From Bacillota bacterium (GTDB lineage: Bacteria > Bacillota > Clostridia > Acetivibrionales > DSM-1351), in NCBI GenBank assembly GCA_023444055.1, contig JAEZRV010000060.1, positions 1 to 64,000 on the forward strand: a stretch of 64,000 bases of DNA, in the 5' to 3' direction. The position numbers were made by a program, and so were the translations under genes. Positions 14,551-23,989 of this stretch are shown piece after piece; positions within the stretch are counted from its first letter, which is position 1, and every line of letters begins with the position of its first letter. The notes under the pieces are model-generated. The model saw only the letters and a program-made list of their open reading frames with translations, searched no databases and was not told the DNA's origin.

Positions 14551-16986
14551 TTAGCTGTTAGTCTTCTTTTTTCTTTTTCTCTTACCTGTAATCTGATCTA
14601 ATACTTTTTTGTCTATAGCTTTACCCTTTTTAGGTGACTTTTTCGGTGCTCGGTTGCTGTCAGCGTTTGAATCGCTTTTCTTTGCTCTGCTAGTATTTGT
14701 TTTACCATTTTGTTTGCTATTTGTTTTTTTAGAGTCTGATGTTCTTTCCCTATTGCCAGTAGATTTCCTTTTTGGCGAAACCCCTCTCGATTTTCCTCTA
14801 TGCATAGTGAAATCATCGTCTGAATTAAAATCAATGTCATCAGACTCGTCATCTTCCTCTGAGTCATCTAATATAAATTCGATTTTCTTTGCGGAAACAT
14901 CAGCCTTTGCAAGTATAACCCTTACAGTGTCGCCTACCCTATAGATTTTATTAGTACGTTCGCCAATCAAGCAAAAATGGCGCTCATCATAATTATAATA
15001 ATCGTCCTCCATACTACTCATTCTTACAAGTCCTTCGATTGTGTTCTCCAATTCAATAAACATTCCAAAATTGGTAACATTCGAAATAATACCATCAAAT
15101 ATTTCACCCTCATGATCCTTCATATATTCAACTTTTTTGAGGTCTTCTGTTTCTCTTTCGGCTTCATCAGCCATTCTCTCTCTTTCAGAACACTGCTTTG
15201 CAATTTCAGGTAAAATACCATGTAGCTGTTCAATTTTCTGCTCGCTCATTCCACCTTTTAAATATAGCTTCATTATTCTATGAATAATAAGGTCTGGGTA
15301 TCTTCTAATAGGTGATGTAAAATGGCAGTAGTATTTAGCGGCAAGTCCAAAATGTCCAACGCTTTCATCACTGTATTTTGCCTTCTGTAATGACCTTAGC
15401 ATAACTGAGCTAATAATCCTCTCATGCTTTGTGCCTTTAACTTTCTCAAGTAAATCCTGCAAAGCTCTTGGATGGATTTTATTGATGCCCTTAATACTGT
15501 ATCCTAAATTATAAACAAATTCATTTAATGCACCGATTTTTTCTTCATCAGGGTCTTCATGAATTCTATAAACAAATGGTGTGTTTGTCCAATAAAAGTG
15601 CTCTGCTACTGTCTCATTACATATCAGCATAAACTCTTCAATTATCTGATTAGCAATTGTGATTTCATACTTTTTAACCTCAATTGGTTTGCCATTTTCA
15701 TCAAGAATAACCTTAGCCTCAGGGAAGTCAAAATCTATTGCTCCTCTTTTAAACCTATTTTTTCTAAGAATAAGTGCCAACTCATGCATAAGGTTAAAAT
15801 CAGGCACAACATGCTTATACCTATTTATAAGCTCTTCATCCTTATCAACCAATATTTTATATACATTGGTATATGTCATTCTTTCATCAATATTAATTAC
15901 GCTTTCAAATATATCATGGCTAATAACCTTTCCATTTTTATCAATATCCATCATAACCGTGAAGCTAAGTCTGTCAACTTGCGGGTTCAAGCTACATATT
16001 CCGTTTGAAAGCTTTCTAGGCAACATTGGTATTACCCTGTCAACTAAATAAACACTGGTTCCCCTTTTCAAAGCTTCTATATCAAGAGGAGAATTTTCCG
16101 TAACATAATTAGTTACATCTGCAATATGAACTCCTAGCCGGTAGTTGCCGTTTTCAAGCACTTCAACAGACACAGCATCATCTAAATCCTTTGCATCCTC
16201 TCCATCAATTGTTACCATACGTAAGTTTCTTAAATCACGACGGCCTTTAATCATAGCTTCAGTAACAGTATTAGGTATCTTCTCAAGCTGGTTGTTAACC
16301 TCTTGTGGAAAATCGTCTTCTAAATTATAAGTTTTGATAATTGAAAGTATGTCCGTCCCCAGCTCGTCCTTATCACCTATTATTTCAATTACCTTTCCCT
16401 CTGCATTCCTTCTCTGCTCTGGGTATTTTACAATTTCTACAACTACCTTTTGGCCTTTTTTAGCTCCATTAAATCCACTCTTCGAAATAAAAATATCGCC
16501 TGAAATTCTTTTATTGTCCGGCACTACGAAGCCAAAGCTCATACTTTTTTCAAAAGTACCTACCAATGTAACATTTGCTCTTTTAAGTATCCTTACTACT
16601 TCACCTTCCATTCTCCTGTCAGATGAGCTTTTCTTGTTTACTCTTGCAACTACCCTGTCATTATGCATAGCACCATAAAGACTATCAGCAGGAATAAATA
16701 TATCATCTAACTTGTCATCGTCAGGAATAACAAACGCGTAGCCTCTCTCATGTCCCTGAATTGTCCCAGTCACTAAACTTAGTCTAGACGGTATTCCATA
16801 TCTATTTCCATGTGTCTTATATATCTTACCCTCATCCTCAAGCTCTTGAATAACTTGATTAAAAATTTCGTAATCACTAGGAGGTACACTCAGTATCATT
16901 CTGAGTTCTTTAAGCAAAAGGGGTTTATAAGCCTCCTCTGTCATAAATCCTACTATTCTCTCTTTTCTTTCCTCTAAATCTGTCAT
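14551..16986 (-). CDS. rnr: Ribonuclease R
   Basis: 811-aa processive 3'-5' exoribonuclease that degrades structured RNA. Domains in order: N-terminal winged helix (about 1-75), cold-shock-type RNA-binding domains (about 80-240), the RNB catalytic domain with metal-binding DGEDAKDLDDAVSVE and SPIRRYPDLIIHR, an S1 domain (about 640-725), then an acidic stretch and a long Lys/Arg-rich tail (about 740-811). Length and tail are typical for Firmicute RNase R. In many relatives rnr lies with secG and eno, found here at 23.4-25.3 kb with seven genes between. The ATG has AAAGGTAG about 10 nt upstream. Confidence 0.95.
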   Translation of the reverse strand: MTDLEERKERIVGFMTEEAYKPLLLKELRMILSVPPSDYEIFNQVIQELEDEGKIYKTHGNRYGIPSRLSLVTGTIQGHERGYAFVIPDDDKLDDIFIPADSLYGAMHNDRVVARVNKKSSSDRRMEGEVVRILKRANVTLVGTFEKSMSFGFVVPDNKRISGDIFISKSGFNGAKKGQKVVVEIVKYPEQRRNAEGKVIEIIGDKDELGTDILSIIKTYNLEDDFPQEVNNQLEKIPNTVTEAMIKGRRDLRNLRMVTIDGEDAKDLDDAVSVEVLENGNYRLGVHIADVTNYVTENSPLDIEALKRGTSVYLVDRVIPMLPRKLSNGICSLNPQVDRLSFTVMMDIDKNGKVISHDIFESVINIDERMTYTNVYKILVDKDEELINRYKHVVPDFNLMHELALILRKNRFKRGAIDFDFPEAKVILDENGKPIEVKKYEITIANQIIEEFMLICNETVAEHFYWTNTPFVYRIHEDPDEEKIGALNEFVYNLGYSIKGINKIHPRALQDLLEKVKGTKHERIISSVMLRSLQKAKYSDESVGHFGLAAKYYCHFTSPIRRYPDLIIHRIMKLYLKGGMSEQKIEQLHGILPEIAKQCSERERMADEAERETEDLKKVEYMKDHEGEIFDGIISNVTNFGMFIELENTIEGLVRMSSMEDDYYNYDERHFCLIGERTNKIYRVGDTVRVILAKADVSAKKIEFILDDSEEDDESDDIDFNSDDDFTMHRGKSRGVSPKRKSTGNRERTSDSKKTNSKQNGKTNTSRAKKSDSNADSNRAPKKSPKKGKAIDKKVLDQITGKRKRKKKTNS

Positions 16987-17458
16987 TTGCTTAATCTACC
17001 TTTCAGTTATTTAACATAGATGTTGAACTCTTAAAATTAATATATTGACTCAAACTTCGCACATAAAAAATCTACTGGTGCGGTAGAATTATCAATGTTT
17101 GTTGCCAAAATAATTGCTGGAATTAGTAATTGCTATTAAATCTTTAGCACGACCCTTAGTTTGCTTACTCTAATATTATTCTATTATTAATATTATTACA
17201 ATTATTTCTAGCAATAATTCACTTAACAAAGCGAAGTTTACATTTTCGAGTATTCATCATTCTCTTCGCTTATCAAAAAGCTGCAAGCAGCTTTTTTCGG
17301 GTTTGGGTAATTTTCGAGTATTCATCATTCTCTTCGCTTATCAAAAAGCTGCAAGCAACTTTTTGTAAATTAGAGCTACGTTTTGAGCATTCATTGTTCT
17401 CCTCGCATTTTTTTCGTGCATTCATAATTCTGTTCGAAATTTTGGGCAATTTTCGTAT
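16987..17458. other. Intergenic region rnr - lipoprotein gene, rich in repeats
   Basis: 472 bp. The rnr-proximal half is AT-rich with nothing I can name. The other half (17241-17470) is a tandem array of degenerate repeats with two stem-loops, described separately. No coding sequence is evident. Confidence 0.6.
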
Positions 17459-17475
17459 TTATGGTTCTGTTCGCA
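17241..17475 (-). repeat. Tandem repeat array derived from the 3' end of the lipoprotein gene
   Basis: On the minus strand, five degenerate copies of a ~27-bp unit occur, of the form GCGAAGAGAATGATGAATAC followed by TCGAAAAT. Two near-identical ~55-bp copies (about 17241-17296 and 17310-17365) also carry a hairpin. The copy nearest the gene, GCGAACAGAACCATAA, is its last coding bases plus stop codon. The array therefore looks like repeated duplication of a gene end. Confidence 0.75.
17275..17297 (-). terminator. Terminator-like hairpin inside the repeat array
   Basis: Perfect palindrome AAAAAGCTGC/GCAGCTTTTT with a minimal loop and T-runs on both strands. A decayed second copy lies at 17343-17364, where one arm reads GCAACTTTTT. 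Either could terminate the lipoprotein transcript. Confidence 0.7.
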
Positions 17476-19018
17476 TATCGGTAAATATCTTTTCAACAAA
17501 TTTAGCCCAGATATCAGCATACTTCCCTATAGACCACTCTGCCATAATAACAGTATCTTTTTCTGATAACGGTATTTTCATCAGTTGCTTATTTATTATA
17601 CTCCTTTTTTGAACAGGATATATATTCAGACTATCACGGGATACAAGTATAGCAATATCTTTATTAGGTGACATATATGCATCAGTAGTCCAAGGAAGCT
17701 TAGATTTTATGTTATTCCATGGAATATCCATTTCATCATAGTGTATAAGATTTGTCGGCACTAATAAATTCACATCAAAATCCTCATATTCCTGACCGTT
17801 ATAGACTTCGTTAAAATATAGTCTACTCTTCATTATCCAGTGCCCATTACGCCTTTTTAATGTGAAATTTTCTTCGTTACATTCCCCTATAATGTTTTTC
17901 AGCTTATCACTTTCAAGCGTTGAAACATAGCTTTGACGGGATTGTTTAAATTCATTTGATACATTGAAGGAACTATCATTTATAATATCAGAAATAGCCA
18001 CCTTTTTGTCTGCTCCTATATTTTCTATAGGTAAAACATTAAAATTAGACTTATGCTCTATACCAATATAATCATTACCGACAAATAAAATTTTTGCCCT
18101 TGGCTTGTCTACAAGAATATTACTTTTACCCTCATCTCTAGGAATCTGCTGTAAATGGGAATTAACAAATGGTATAGCATAAATGCTTTGGTTCATATTT
18201 GGAATAACCCCTACCTCCCAGAAACCATGAGATCTAGGAACCAATAACTGTTCCCTTGAGCTTACTGCTTTTATTTCTCTGTTTTTTGAATAAATCCAGA
18301 CAGTGCAGTATGTATTGTCTTCAGACCGTATACCAATTAAAACTCCAGATCTTAATAATGGATCCTCTTCAAATTCCTCAACGTAATTATTTACTTCAGC
18401 TTTTACAACGCTACTTTTTTTAATCTTCTCATCTACAGAACTAGATATTTTCTTTAAAACTAGAAATCCGTTATCTAAATAAATATATGCTGTCATATCA
18501 TCAGTAACAATCAATTGGTTAAAAAATTTATTCGCTGTAAAAATTGTTACTACGTTAACCTTTTCTTTTGGAATTCCCAACCTCTCATTATTAAGCTGGT
18601 ATGTGCTTTTTAGAAAGGTGTCAGATGAAGTTCTGATTACCTTATAATCTGGATTTGTACATACATCTATTCCTATTACACCTATTTCATTATCAAAGAT
18701 AGCTTCTTTACCTATATATTTTTTTTGATTGCTCTCTTCATCTTCATTAGAATCCTTATCTCCTTTTAATATAGATATATATTTTTCAATCTTCCATGTC
18801 CCCAAAATAGCTACATTCCCATTCTCAGGCGGTTTTATTGTACCCTCTATATTAAACTCATTACTTGAACAGCCTGATAAAAGACCAGATAAAATAAATA
18901 TACCTATTAAAAGAATAGGTAGTTTATTGATTTTTCTTATTTCACGCACACAAGCAAAAAAAACTTGTGAATTTTGTGGTTTCAAAACACACCAAGTTTG
19001 AACAAATTTATTTTTCAA
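17459..19018 (-). CDS. Large putative lipoprotein of unknown function
   Basis: 519 aa. A basic N-terminus with a hydrophobic segment (about residues 33-48) ends in the lipobox LLSGC, with Cys about residue 50, so the mature protein should be lipid-anchored outside the membrane. The remaining ~470 residues look beta-rich and I recognise no domain. The start is a TTG at 19018 with an ideal AGGAGG, giving an unusually long n-region; a GTG at 18949 has no Shine-Dalgarno sequence. It follows the kinase gene of a two-component system by 189 bp, so it may belong to that envelope-sensing module. The stop codon lies inside a tandem repeat array. Confidence 0.75.
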   Translation of the reverse strand: MKNKFVQTWCVLKPQNSQVFFACVREIRKINKLPILLIGIFILSGLLSGCSSNEFNIEGTIKPPENGNVAILGTWKIEKYISILKGDKDSNEDEESNQKKYIGKEAIFDNEIGVIGIDVCTNPDYKVIRTSSDTFLKSTYQLNNERLGIPKEKVNVVTIFTANKFFNQLIVTDDMTAYIYLDNGFLVLKKISSSVDEKIKKSSVVKAEVNNYVEEFEEDPLLRSGVLIGIRSEDNTYCTVWIYSKNREIKAVSSREQLLVPRSHGFWEVGVIPNMNQSIYAIPFVNSHLQQIPRDEGKSNILVDKPRAKILFVGNDYIGIEHKSNFNVLPIENIGADKKVAISDIINDSSFNVSNEFKQSRQSYVSTLESDKLKNIIGECNEENFTLKRRNGHWIMKSRLYFNEVYNGQEYEDFDVNLLVPTNLIHYDEMDIPWNNIKSKLPWTTDAYMSPNKDIAILVSRDSLNIYPVQKRSIINKQLMKIPLSEKDTVIMAEWSIGKYADIWAKFVEKIFTDMRTEP

Positions 19019-19207
19019 TCTTTACCTCCTAAACCCACTTTTGGCACTAAAATTAATAAACCCTTTTAAAACTGATTCATACACTTAAACAAAACCATTA
19101 AGTTTTTATATTTCGAAAATGCAATATGCACGAATTAATTGTACACTTTCCCAAAAACCACTTTTAGTTTCTGTAGTTAGAAAAGAACTATTATCTCATA
19201 AATTTCT

Positions 19208-20626
19208 TTACTGATATGGAAGCCTAACTTCCACAACCGTTCCCTCATTTAATTGGCTTTTTATATTTAGGCTTCCATTGTGAGTCTTAATAATTTCATC
19301 ACATATTGTAAGCCCTAGTCCTGTCTGTGACTTACTGGTTTTCCCTTTAAAGAATTTTTCTTTAACAAGAGGAAGTTCCTCACCACTTATTCCACATCCA
19401 TTATCTCGAACTTGAAAAACTAACCACTCTTCATCTCTAAATACTCTGAGTGATACACTTCCTCCAGGCTGTGTAAACTGTAACGAATTCCCGATTAAGT
19501 TTATCAAAACCTGCTTTATCTTATTCCTGTCTATATTAATTGTCGGTAAGTTCTCGCAAGTAACACTAAAATTAATTCTTTCTTTTATTGCCCTTTTGCT
19601 CATTTGTTTCTTAATATAATCAACAATTATAGCAATATCAGTTTCTTCCTTCTTTATCTCATCCTTACTTGAAATGAATCTAGAAAAATCCAACAACCCT
19701 TCAACCATCTTTGAAAGTCTGTCACATTCTTTTATAATAATATTCATACCATCATCAAGTATTTCTCTGTCATTATAATCATCATCAATAATAGTATCGG
19801 CCCATCCCTTAATTGAGGTTAATGGAGTCCTCAATTCGTGTGAAACCATTGATATAAAGTCGTTTTTTACATTATCCCTATTTTGAATTTCCTTAGACAT
19901 GTAGTTTAATGTATCAGCAAGTCTGCCTATTTCATCATTTCTGTCCTTATTTACTCTTACCTCCAGATTACCCGACGCCATTAATTCAGCAGCACTTGTC
20001 ACATCTTTTAAGGGCCTGACAATACTATGAGCAAACAAAACGCTCATTATAATAGCAAGCATTATTACAAAAAAACCAATGCATATAAATAATAATGAAA
20101 TATTCATAATTATTGAATCAATTTCATCAAGTGAAGTTATAAACCGTAAAACTCCTACACCACCAGTGTCTGATTTTAGTTGATAAGATATTGCCATAAT
20201 ATGTTCCCTGCTATTATTTTTGCTTCCTGTCCATACACCCTTTTCATTTTTTAATGCAGCATTAAAATCATCACTTTTTACTAATTCTTTGTGAATAACT
20301 CCCTCAGAGTCAAGAATCACTTCTCCAGAAAATTGCAGTATTTGAACCTCTGCATTTGTTTGCTTCCAGAATATTTCAGCATTATCAACTATGTTTACTT
20401 CTAATGGAACATTGGAATAATATTGAGTATAAAAATCAGATGTAGTCTTAATTTGATTAGTTAAAATACTTTCAACATTATTATAAAAATAAAAACGTGT
20501 AAAATATATCAACAACGCTTCAAATACTAAAACACTTATAAGTATGACAAATATAAAATTTGCAACCAATCTGGTTCTTATACTTTTCGGACAAGTATCT
20601 TTTTTATTTTGCCTACTAAAAATCAT
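19208..20626 (-). CDS. Membrane sensor histidine kinase
   Basis: 472-aa transmembrane kinase. TM1 lies at about 22-42, an extracellular sensor domain of about 130 residues follows, TM2 at about 172-198, HAMP at 199-250, HisKA with SHELRTPLTSIKGW (phospho-His263), then HATPase with an N-box INLIGNSLQF, DNGCGISG and a G2 box KSQTGLGLTI. The signal it senses is unknown. Its ATG follows the response regulator's TAG with no gap, so the two are translationally coupled. It resembles ResE/PhoR-type kinases. Confidence 0.93.
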   Translation of the reverse strand: MIFSRQNKKDTCPKSIRTRLVANFIFVILISVLVFEALLIYFTRFYFYNNVESILTNQIKTTSDFYTQYYSNVPLEVNIVDNAEIFWKQTNAEVQILQFSGEVILDSEGVIHKELVKSDDFNAALKNEKGVWTGSKNNSREHIMAISYQLKSDTGGVGVLRFITSLDEIDSIIMNISLLFICIGFFVIMLAIIMSVLFAHSIVRPLKDVTSAAELMASGNLEVRVNKDRNDEIGRLADTLNYMSKEIQNRDNVKNDFISMVSHELRTPLTSIKGWADTIIDDDYNDREILDDGMNIIIKECDRLSKMVEGLLDFSRFISSKDEIKKEETDIAIIVDYIKKQMSKRAIKERINFSVTCENLPTINIDRNKIKQVLINLIGNSLQFTQPGGSVSLRVFRDEEWLVFQVRDNGCGISGEELPLVKEKFFKGKTSKSQTGLGLTICDEIIKTHNGSLNIKSQLNEGTVVEVRLPYQ

Positions 20627-21322
20627 CTACTTTTCCTTTCTCCATCTGTACCCAGTTCCCCAAACAGTCTCAATATACATTGTTTGCGAATTTTTATCTT
20701 CAATTTTACTCCTAAGTCTTCTAATATTTACATCTACTATCTTTGTATCTCCTGCAAAATCATAGCCCCACACTTTATCTAAAAGCTCATCTCTTGTAAA
20801 TGCTTTATTTTGATTTTCAATAAATAATTTTAAAAGCAAAAATTCTTTTGGTGTCAGTAAAATTTCCTTTCCATTCTTATACACTCTTTGTGAGTAAAAA
20901 TCCAGCTGGAACACGTTACTATATATGTTTTCCTTCCTTTCAACATTATCTTTTAAACCAATTCTTCTAAGCAATGAATTAGTTCGTAGAATTAGTTCCA
21001 TAGTATTAAAGGGTTTAAGGACATAGTCATCTGCGCCATTCTCTAAACCTTTAATTTTATCAATATCCTGCCCTTTAGCAGTAAGCATAATTATTCCTAT
21101 ATCAGCAAACTCTTTTCTCAGAAGTTCACAGACTTCAAACCCATCAATTCCAGGAAGCATAACATCTAATAAAACTACATCAGGTTTTTCAGCCCTAGCT
21201 TTACTTAGGCCTTCTTCACCTGAAGCAGCTTCACTGACTAAAAAATCATGTTTTTTAAAGTTGATTTTTAGAAATCCTCTTATGCTCTCCTCATCTTCAA
21301 TAATAAGGATTTTATTCCCCAT
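20627..21322 (-). CDS. OmpR-family response regulator
   Basis: 231 aa. The receiver domain has phospho-Asp53 (VVLLDVMLPG), Thr81 and Lys103. The C-terminal winged-helix DNA-binding domain contains LTPKEFLLLKLF and VDVNIRRLRSKIE and ends GTGYRW. It is paired with the kinase directly downstream. The start is the ATG at 21322 (MGNKILIIED), immediately after a hairpin element; the candidate Shine-Dalgarno GGGGGGAG at 21401-21408 lies on the far side of that hairpin. Regulation of translation through this structure is possible but untested. Confidence 0.94.
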   Translation of the reverse strand: MGNKILIIEDEESIRGFLKINFKKHDFLVSEAASGEEGLSKARAEKPDVVLLDVMLPGIDGFEVCELLRKEFADIGIIMLTAKGQDIDKIKGLENGADDYVLKPFNTMELILRTNSLLRRIGLKDNVERKENIYSNVFQLDFYSQRVYKNGKEILLTPKEFLLLKLFIENQNKAFTRDELLDKVWGYDFAGDTKIVDVNIRRLRSKIEDKNSQTMYIETVWGTGYRWRKEK

Positions 21323-21328
21323 AAATGC

Positions 21329-21397
21329 GCCCATGCCTAACATTTCTCACAAGAATATCAAGTAAAAGTGCAATTCGTTGTTAGAAATAGCATGAAC
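21329..21397 (-). repeat. Hairpin element copy 3 (type B), between SD and ATG of the response regulator
   Basis: Minus-strand outer stem GTTCATGC with GCATGGGC (8 pairs, two of them G-U). Inner parts ATTTCTAAC and GAAATGTTAG continue the helix. The candidate Shine-Dalgarno lies 3 nt before the stem (GGGAGCGA then stem) and the ATG 6 nt after it (GCATTTATG). The sequence has diverged, but pairing and position are kept. Confidence 0.8.
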
Positions 21398-21421
21398 TCG
21401 CTCCCCCCTTATGTATATGTA

Positions 21422-22498
21422 TTAGCGCGCAAATGTGTATTTATATCCTTTTTCCAGATTAATACTTTTTGCTTCATAAAGCTCATTTATTGTAACAAGC
21501 TGATATCCACGAGAACACAATTCTTTTATAATCACTTCAGCAGCCATTGCGGTTGTTTCGTATATATCATGCATTAGGATAATATCACCATCTCTAACTT
21601 TTTTTAAAGCTGCATTGACTACTTTATTTTTATTCCTGCTTTTCCAATCAAGAGTGTCTATAGACCACAATATAAGAGGTGCATCAGAATACAACTTTAC
21701 ATTATCATTAACACTGCCATATGTAGGTCTAAGTAAATTTGGTTTAACTCCAGTGATTTTTTCTAATATATTCGCAGTCTTAGTTATTTCATCGGTTATT
21801 TCCTCGCCACTCAATTTAGTCAGTTGCTTATGATCATATGTATGATTACCAATCTCATTACCACTCTCAGCGATTCTCTTTATTACTTTCTTATTCTTTT
21901 CAGCGTTACTGCCCAAAACAAAGAATGTAGCTGCACCATTATACTTTTCTAAATAATCAAGTATCTTATTAGTGTACTTGTAATGGGGTCCATCGTCAAA
22001 GGTCAATGCTATCATGGGTTTCTTAGGATCGATTTTTCTCTTTATATATTTTTGGGAATCGGTATTTTCATCTTTATTATTTTTTATCTTAGTATCACTT
22101 TCAATCTTATCTCCGCCTTCATTATCGGATTTACTCACAGACTGATTATTCTCTTCGTTATTGTCTTTACTCACAGACTGATTATTCACTTCGATTTTTG
22201 AATCAGCATCAAATACTTTTTGAGTATCATTTACTTTTTGTGAGTTATTATTAATTGATGTTTGTTCTTGATTCTTAAACTTATCTGTTAAAAATAAATC
22301 ATAGCCGCTTATATTTGGCTCTGATTTATATATAGTTTGTGTTCTAGAAGTATTATCTATATTTTGACTAGTGTTAGTATAAATGTAATCTTTTTTATGC
22401 GAGAAACTTTCCGCACCATTTAAATAAAACACTAAAACCAAACACATTATCGACAATATTGTTGCAATCAGAATATAATATTTTTTCACATCTTTCAC
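21422..22498 (-). CDS. Membrane-anchored polysaccharide deacetylase (NodB domain)
   Basis: 358 aa. One N-terminal membrane anchor (about 8-28) is followed by a low-complexity Asn/Ser/Lys-rich stalk containing an internal duplication of NNQSVSK, then a NodB-type deacetylase domain (about 160-340). Catalytic and metal motifs: ALTFDDGPH, GNEIGNHTYDHKQL, LLRPTYGS and DIILMHDIYET. It probably deacetylates peptidoglycan or another cell-wall glycan outside the cell. The start is a GTG at 22498 or the adjoining TTG at 22501, behind GAGAGGG. The two-component system follows, suggesting a cell-wall function for the cluster. Confidence 0.9.
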   Translation of the reverse strand: MKDVKKYYILIATILSIMCLVLVFYLNGAESFSHKKDYIYTNTSQNIDNTSRTQTIYKSEPNISGYDLFLTDKFKNQEQTSINNNSQKVNDTQKVFDADSKIEVNNQSVSKDNNEENNQSVSKSDNEGGDKIESDTKIKNNKDENTDSQKYIKRKIDPKKPMIALTFDDGPHYKYTNKILDYLEKYNGAATFFVLGSNAEKNKKVIKRIAESGNEIGNHTYDHKQLTKLSGEEITDEITKTANILEKITGVKPNLLRPTYGSVNDNVKLYSDAPLILWSIDTLDWKSRNKNKVVNAALKKVRDGDIILMHDIYETTAMAAEVIIKELCSRGYQLVTINELYEAKSINLEKGYKYTFAR

Positions 22499-22610
22499 CA
22501 ATCGACCCTCTCATACACTGGCTAAGTTTATTCACACCATAGAAATTTTCATGTTACATTTATTGTATCATTATTATATATATTTTTGAAAACTAATGAG
22601 TTACAAAATA

Positions 22611-22642
22611 GCAAAAAAAAAGTTACAATCCAGTAACTTTTT
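22611..22642 (-). terminator. Terminator after the HD-domain gene
   Basis: Minus-strand stem AAAAAGTTAC/GTAACTTTTT with a 6-nt loop, followed by a long T-run. It lies 85 bp after the HD gene stop. Confidence 0.9.
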
Positions 22643-22726
22643 ATAATTATTAATTTTAAGTTGTCTGTTCTACCCAATAGTACCATTAACTTAAGCCAGA
22701 GAGAAATAGCTATTATTTAAGCCCTG

Positions 22727-23290
22727 TTACTTTTGCTCAGCATTTATAAATTCTTTTGGAATTACTTGCATAGCTTTTATTGAAATATTGATAAACTGCT
22801 CTAATGATAAATTCAGTTCTTCAAGATATTTCTTTTTAATATGACCTGAAACTCCAAAAAAAACTTCCTCTGGGATCATTTTTAAAACAGCTTCTGCTGA
22901 GACCTCAGATATTTTCTTACTTTCAAGTGTAGATGCATTTTTAATTATCAAATCAGAAATAGGGTCTGCTAAATATAATACTTTATCTATTTGCCTATTT
23001 CGTGGAATACCGAGAATATCATTTTGTGCTCTTACACAGTAAACAATGGTTTCGTCAATATCTAAATTTTCTAAAATATCAGCTCCCAAAGCTCCGTGTA
23101 ATTCAGGTTTATTAACTGTTCTCTCATAATCAATATCATGCAATAATCCAGCCATACCCCATAACTCAATATCATCATGATAATATACTGCAAACTCTTC
23201 CATTATTGCCTCGGAAACTATTGAATGCTGCAACATATATTTATTTGTTAGCCTAATTTTTAATTCTTCCAGAGCTTCATCCCTAGTCAT
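22727..23290 (-). CDS. HD-domain phosphohydrolase
   Basis: 187-aa protein of the HD superfamily. Metal-binding motifs include a His in MLQHSIVSEAIMEEFA and the HD pair in GLLHDIDYE, followed by a HGALGADIL helix. Such single-domain HD proteins are commonly annotated as hydrolases; the substrate is not evident. I chose the ATG at 23290 because ACGGAGGGA lies at ideal spacing; an in-frame upstream Met has none. It lies between secG and the deacetylase gene. Confidence 0.85.
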   Translation of the reverse strand: MTRDEALEELKIRLTNKYMLQHSIVSEAIMEEFAVYYHDDIELWGMAGLLHDIDYERTVNKPELHGALGADILENLDIDETIVYCVRAQNDILGIPRNRQIDKVLYLADPISDLIIKNASTLESKKISEVSAEAVLKMIPEEVFFGVSGHIKKKYLEELNLSLEQFINISIKAMQVIPKEFINAEQK

Positions 23291-23377
23291 AATGTTCCCT
23301 CCGTTGAACTGTCTAACTATATAAATATCCAATTTATTAAAAAATCAACATTACAATTAAGATAATATTAAAATTAC

Positions 23378-23416
23378 AACAAAAAGCCCAAGTGCACATT
23401 TGAGTACTCCTGGGCT
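23378..23416 (-). terminator. Terminator after secG
   Basis: Minus-strand stem AGCCCAGGAGT...ACTTGGGCT followed by TTTTTG, 29 bp after the secG stop codon. Confidence 0.92.
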
Positions 23417-23444
23417 CACATTTCTAAAAAACACTAGATTAATC

Positions 23445-23690
23445 TTAATACTTCATCAAAATGAAGAGAGCAACTGAAGTTGCTAAAAATAAAATTGCAG
23501 CAACAGCAGTATACTTAGAAAGTAATGCATCAACTGTACGCCCCTTATTTTTTCCAAAGAAAGTCTCTGCTCCACCTGCAATTGAACCAGATAAACCAGC
23601 TTGCTTTCCAGACTGAAGTAATACAATAACTATAAGTGAAAGAGCAAGAAGAATGTGTACTATATTAACAATCCACTTTGCAATTACCAA
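23445..23690 (-). CDS. secG: Preprotein translocase subunit SecG
   Basis: 81-aa membrane protein with two hydrophobic helices (about 5-25 and 55-78) and the family loop LLQSGKQAGLSGSIAGGAETFFGKNKG. It assists SecYE in protein export. The start is a TTG at 23690 behind AGGAGGTG. It lies downstream of eno, an order common in Firmicutes, but a terminator between them makes it a separate unit. Confidence 0.95.
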   Translation of the reverse strand: MVIAKWIVNIVHILLALSLIVIVLLQSGKQAGLSGSIAGGAETFFGKNKGRTVDALLSKYTAVAAILFLATSVALFILMKY

Positions 23691-23851
23691 TTAAAAACAC
23701 CTCCTAAAATATACAAAGCCAATTACTATCCAGCTAAAGCCTATTTATTAATAATAGCTTTTAAACAGAAACCGTGTGTTCAAAGCAAATATAACTACTT
23801 AAAATACAAATACTTTAAACCGCAATTGACTTAATAAATTGTAGCATATAA

Positions 23852-23891
23852 ACGAATAAAAAACAAGCCTATACTCTTGTTTTTTATTCGT
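23852..23891. terminator. Terminator downstream of eno
   Basis: A 16-bp perfect AT-rich stem (ACGAATAAAAAACAAG with CTTGTTTTTTATTCGT) and an 8-nt loop. T-runs are part of the stem on both strands. It lies about 100 bp after eno. Confidence 0.8.
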
Positions 23892-23989
23892 TTTATTAGA
23901 AAAAATGTTACTATTTAGTCTGTCACAAATACAATATATTCTGAAGCATGTTTTCACAAACTATATACTTACTGTATGCTTTCACTCTC

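Noticed and set aside
15559..16051. Long plus-strand ORFs antisense to rnr
   Set aside because: Shadow frames of the RNB domain; no family likeness or ribosome site.
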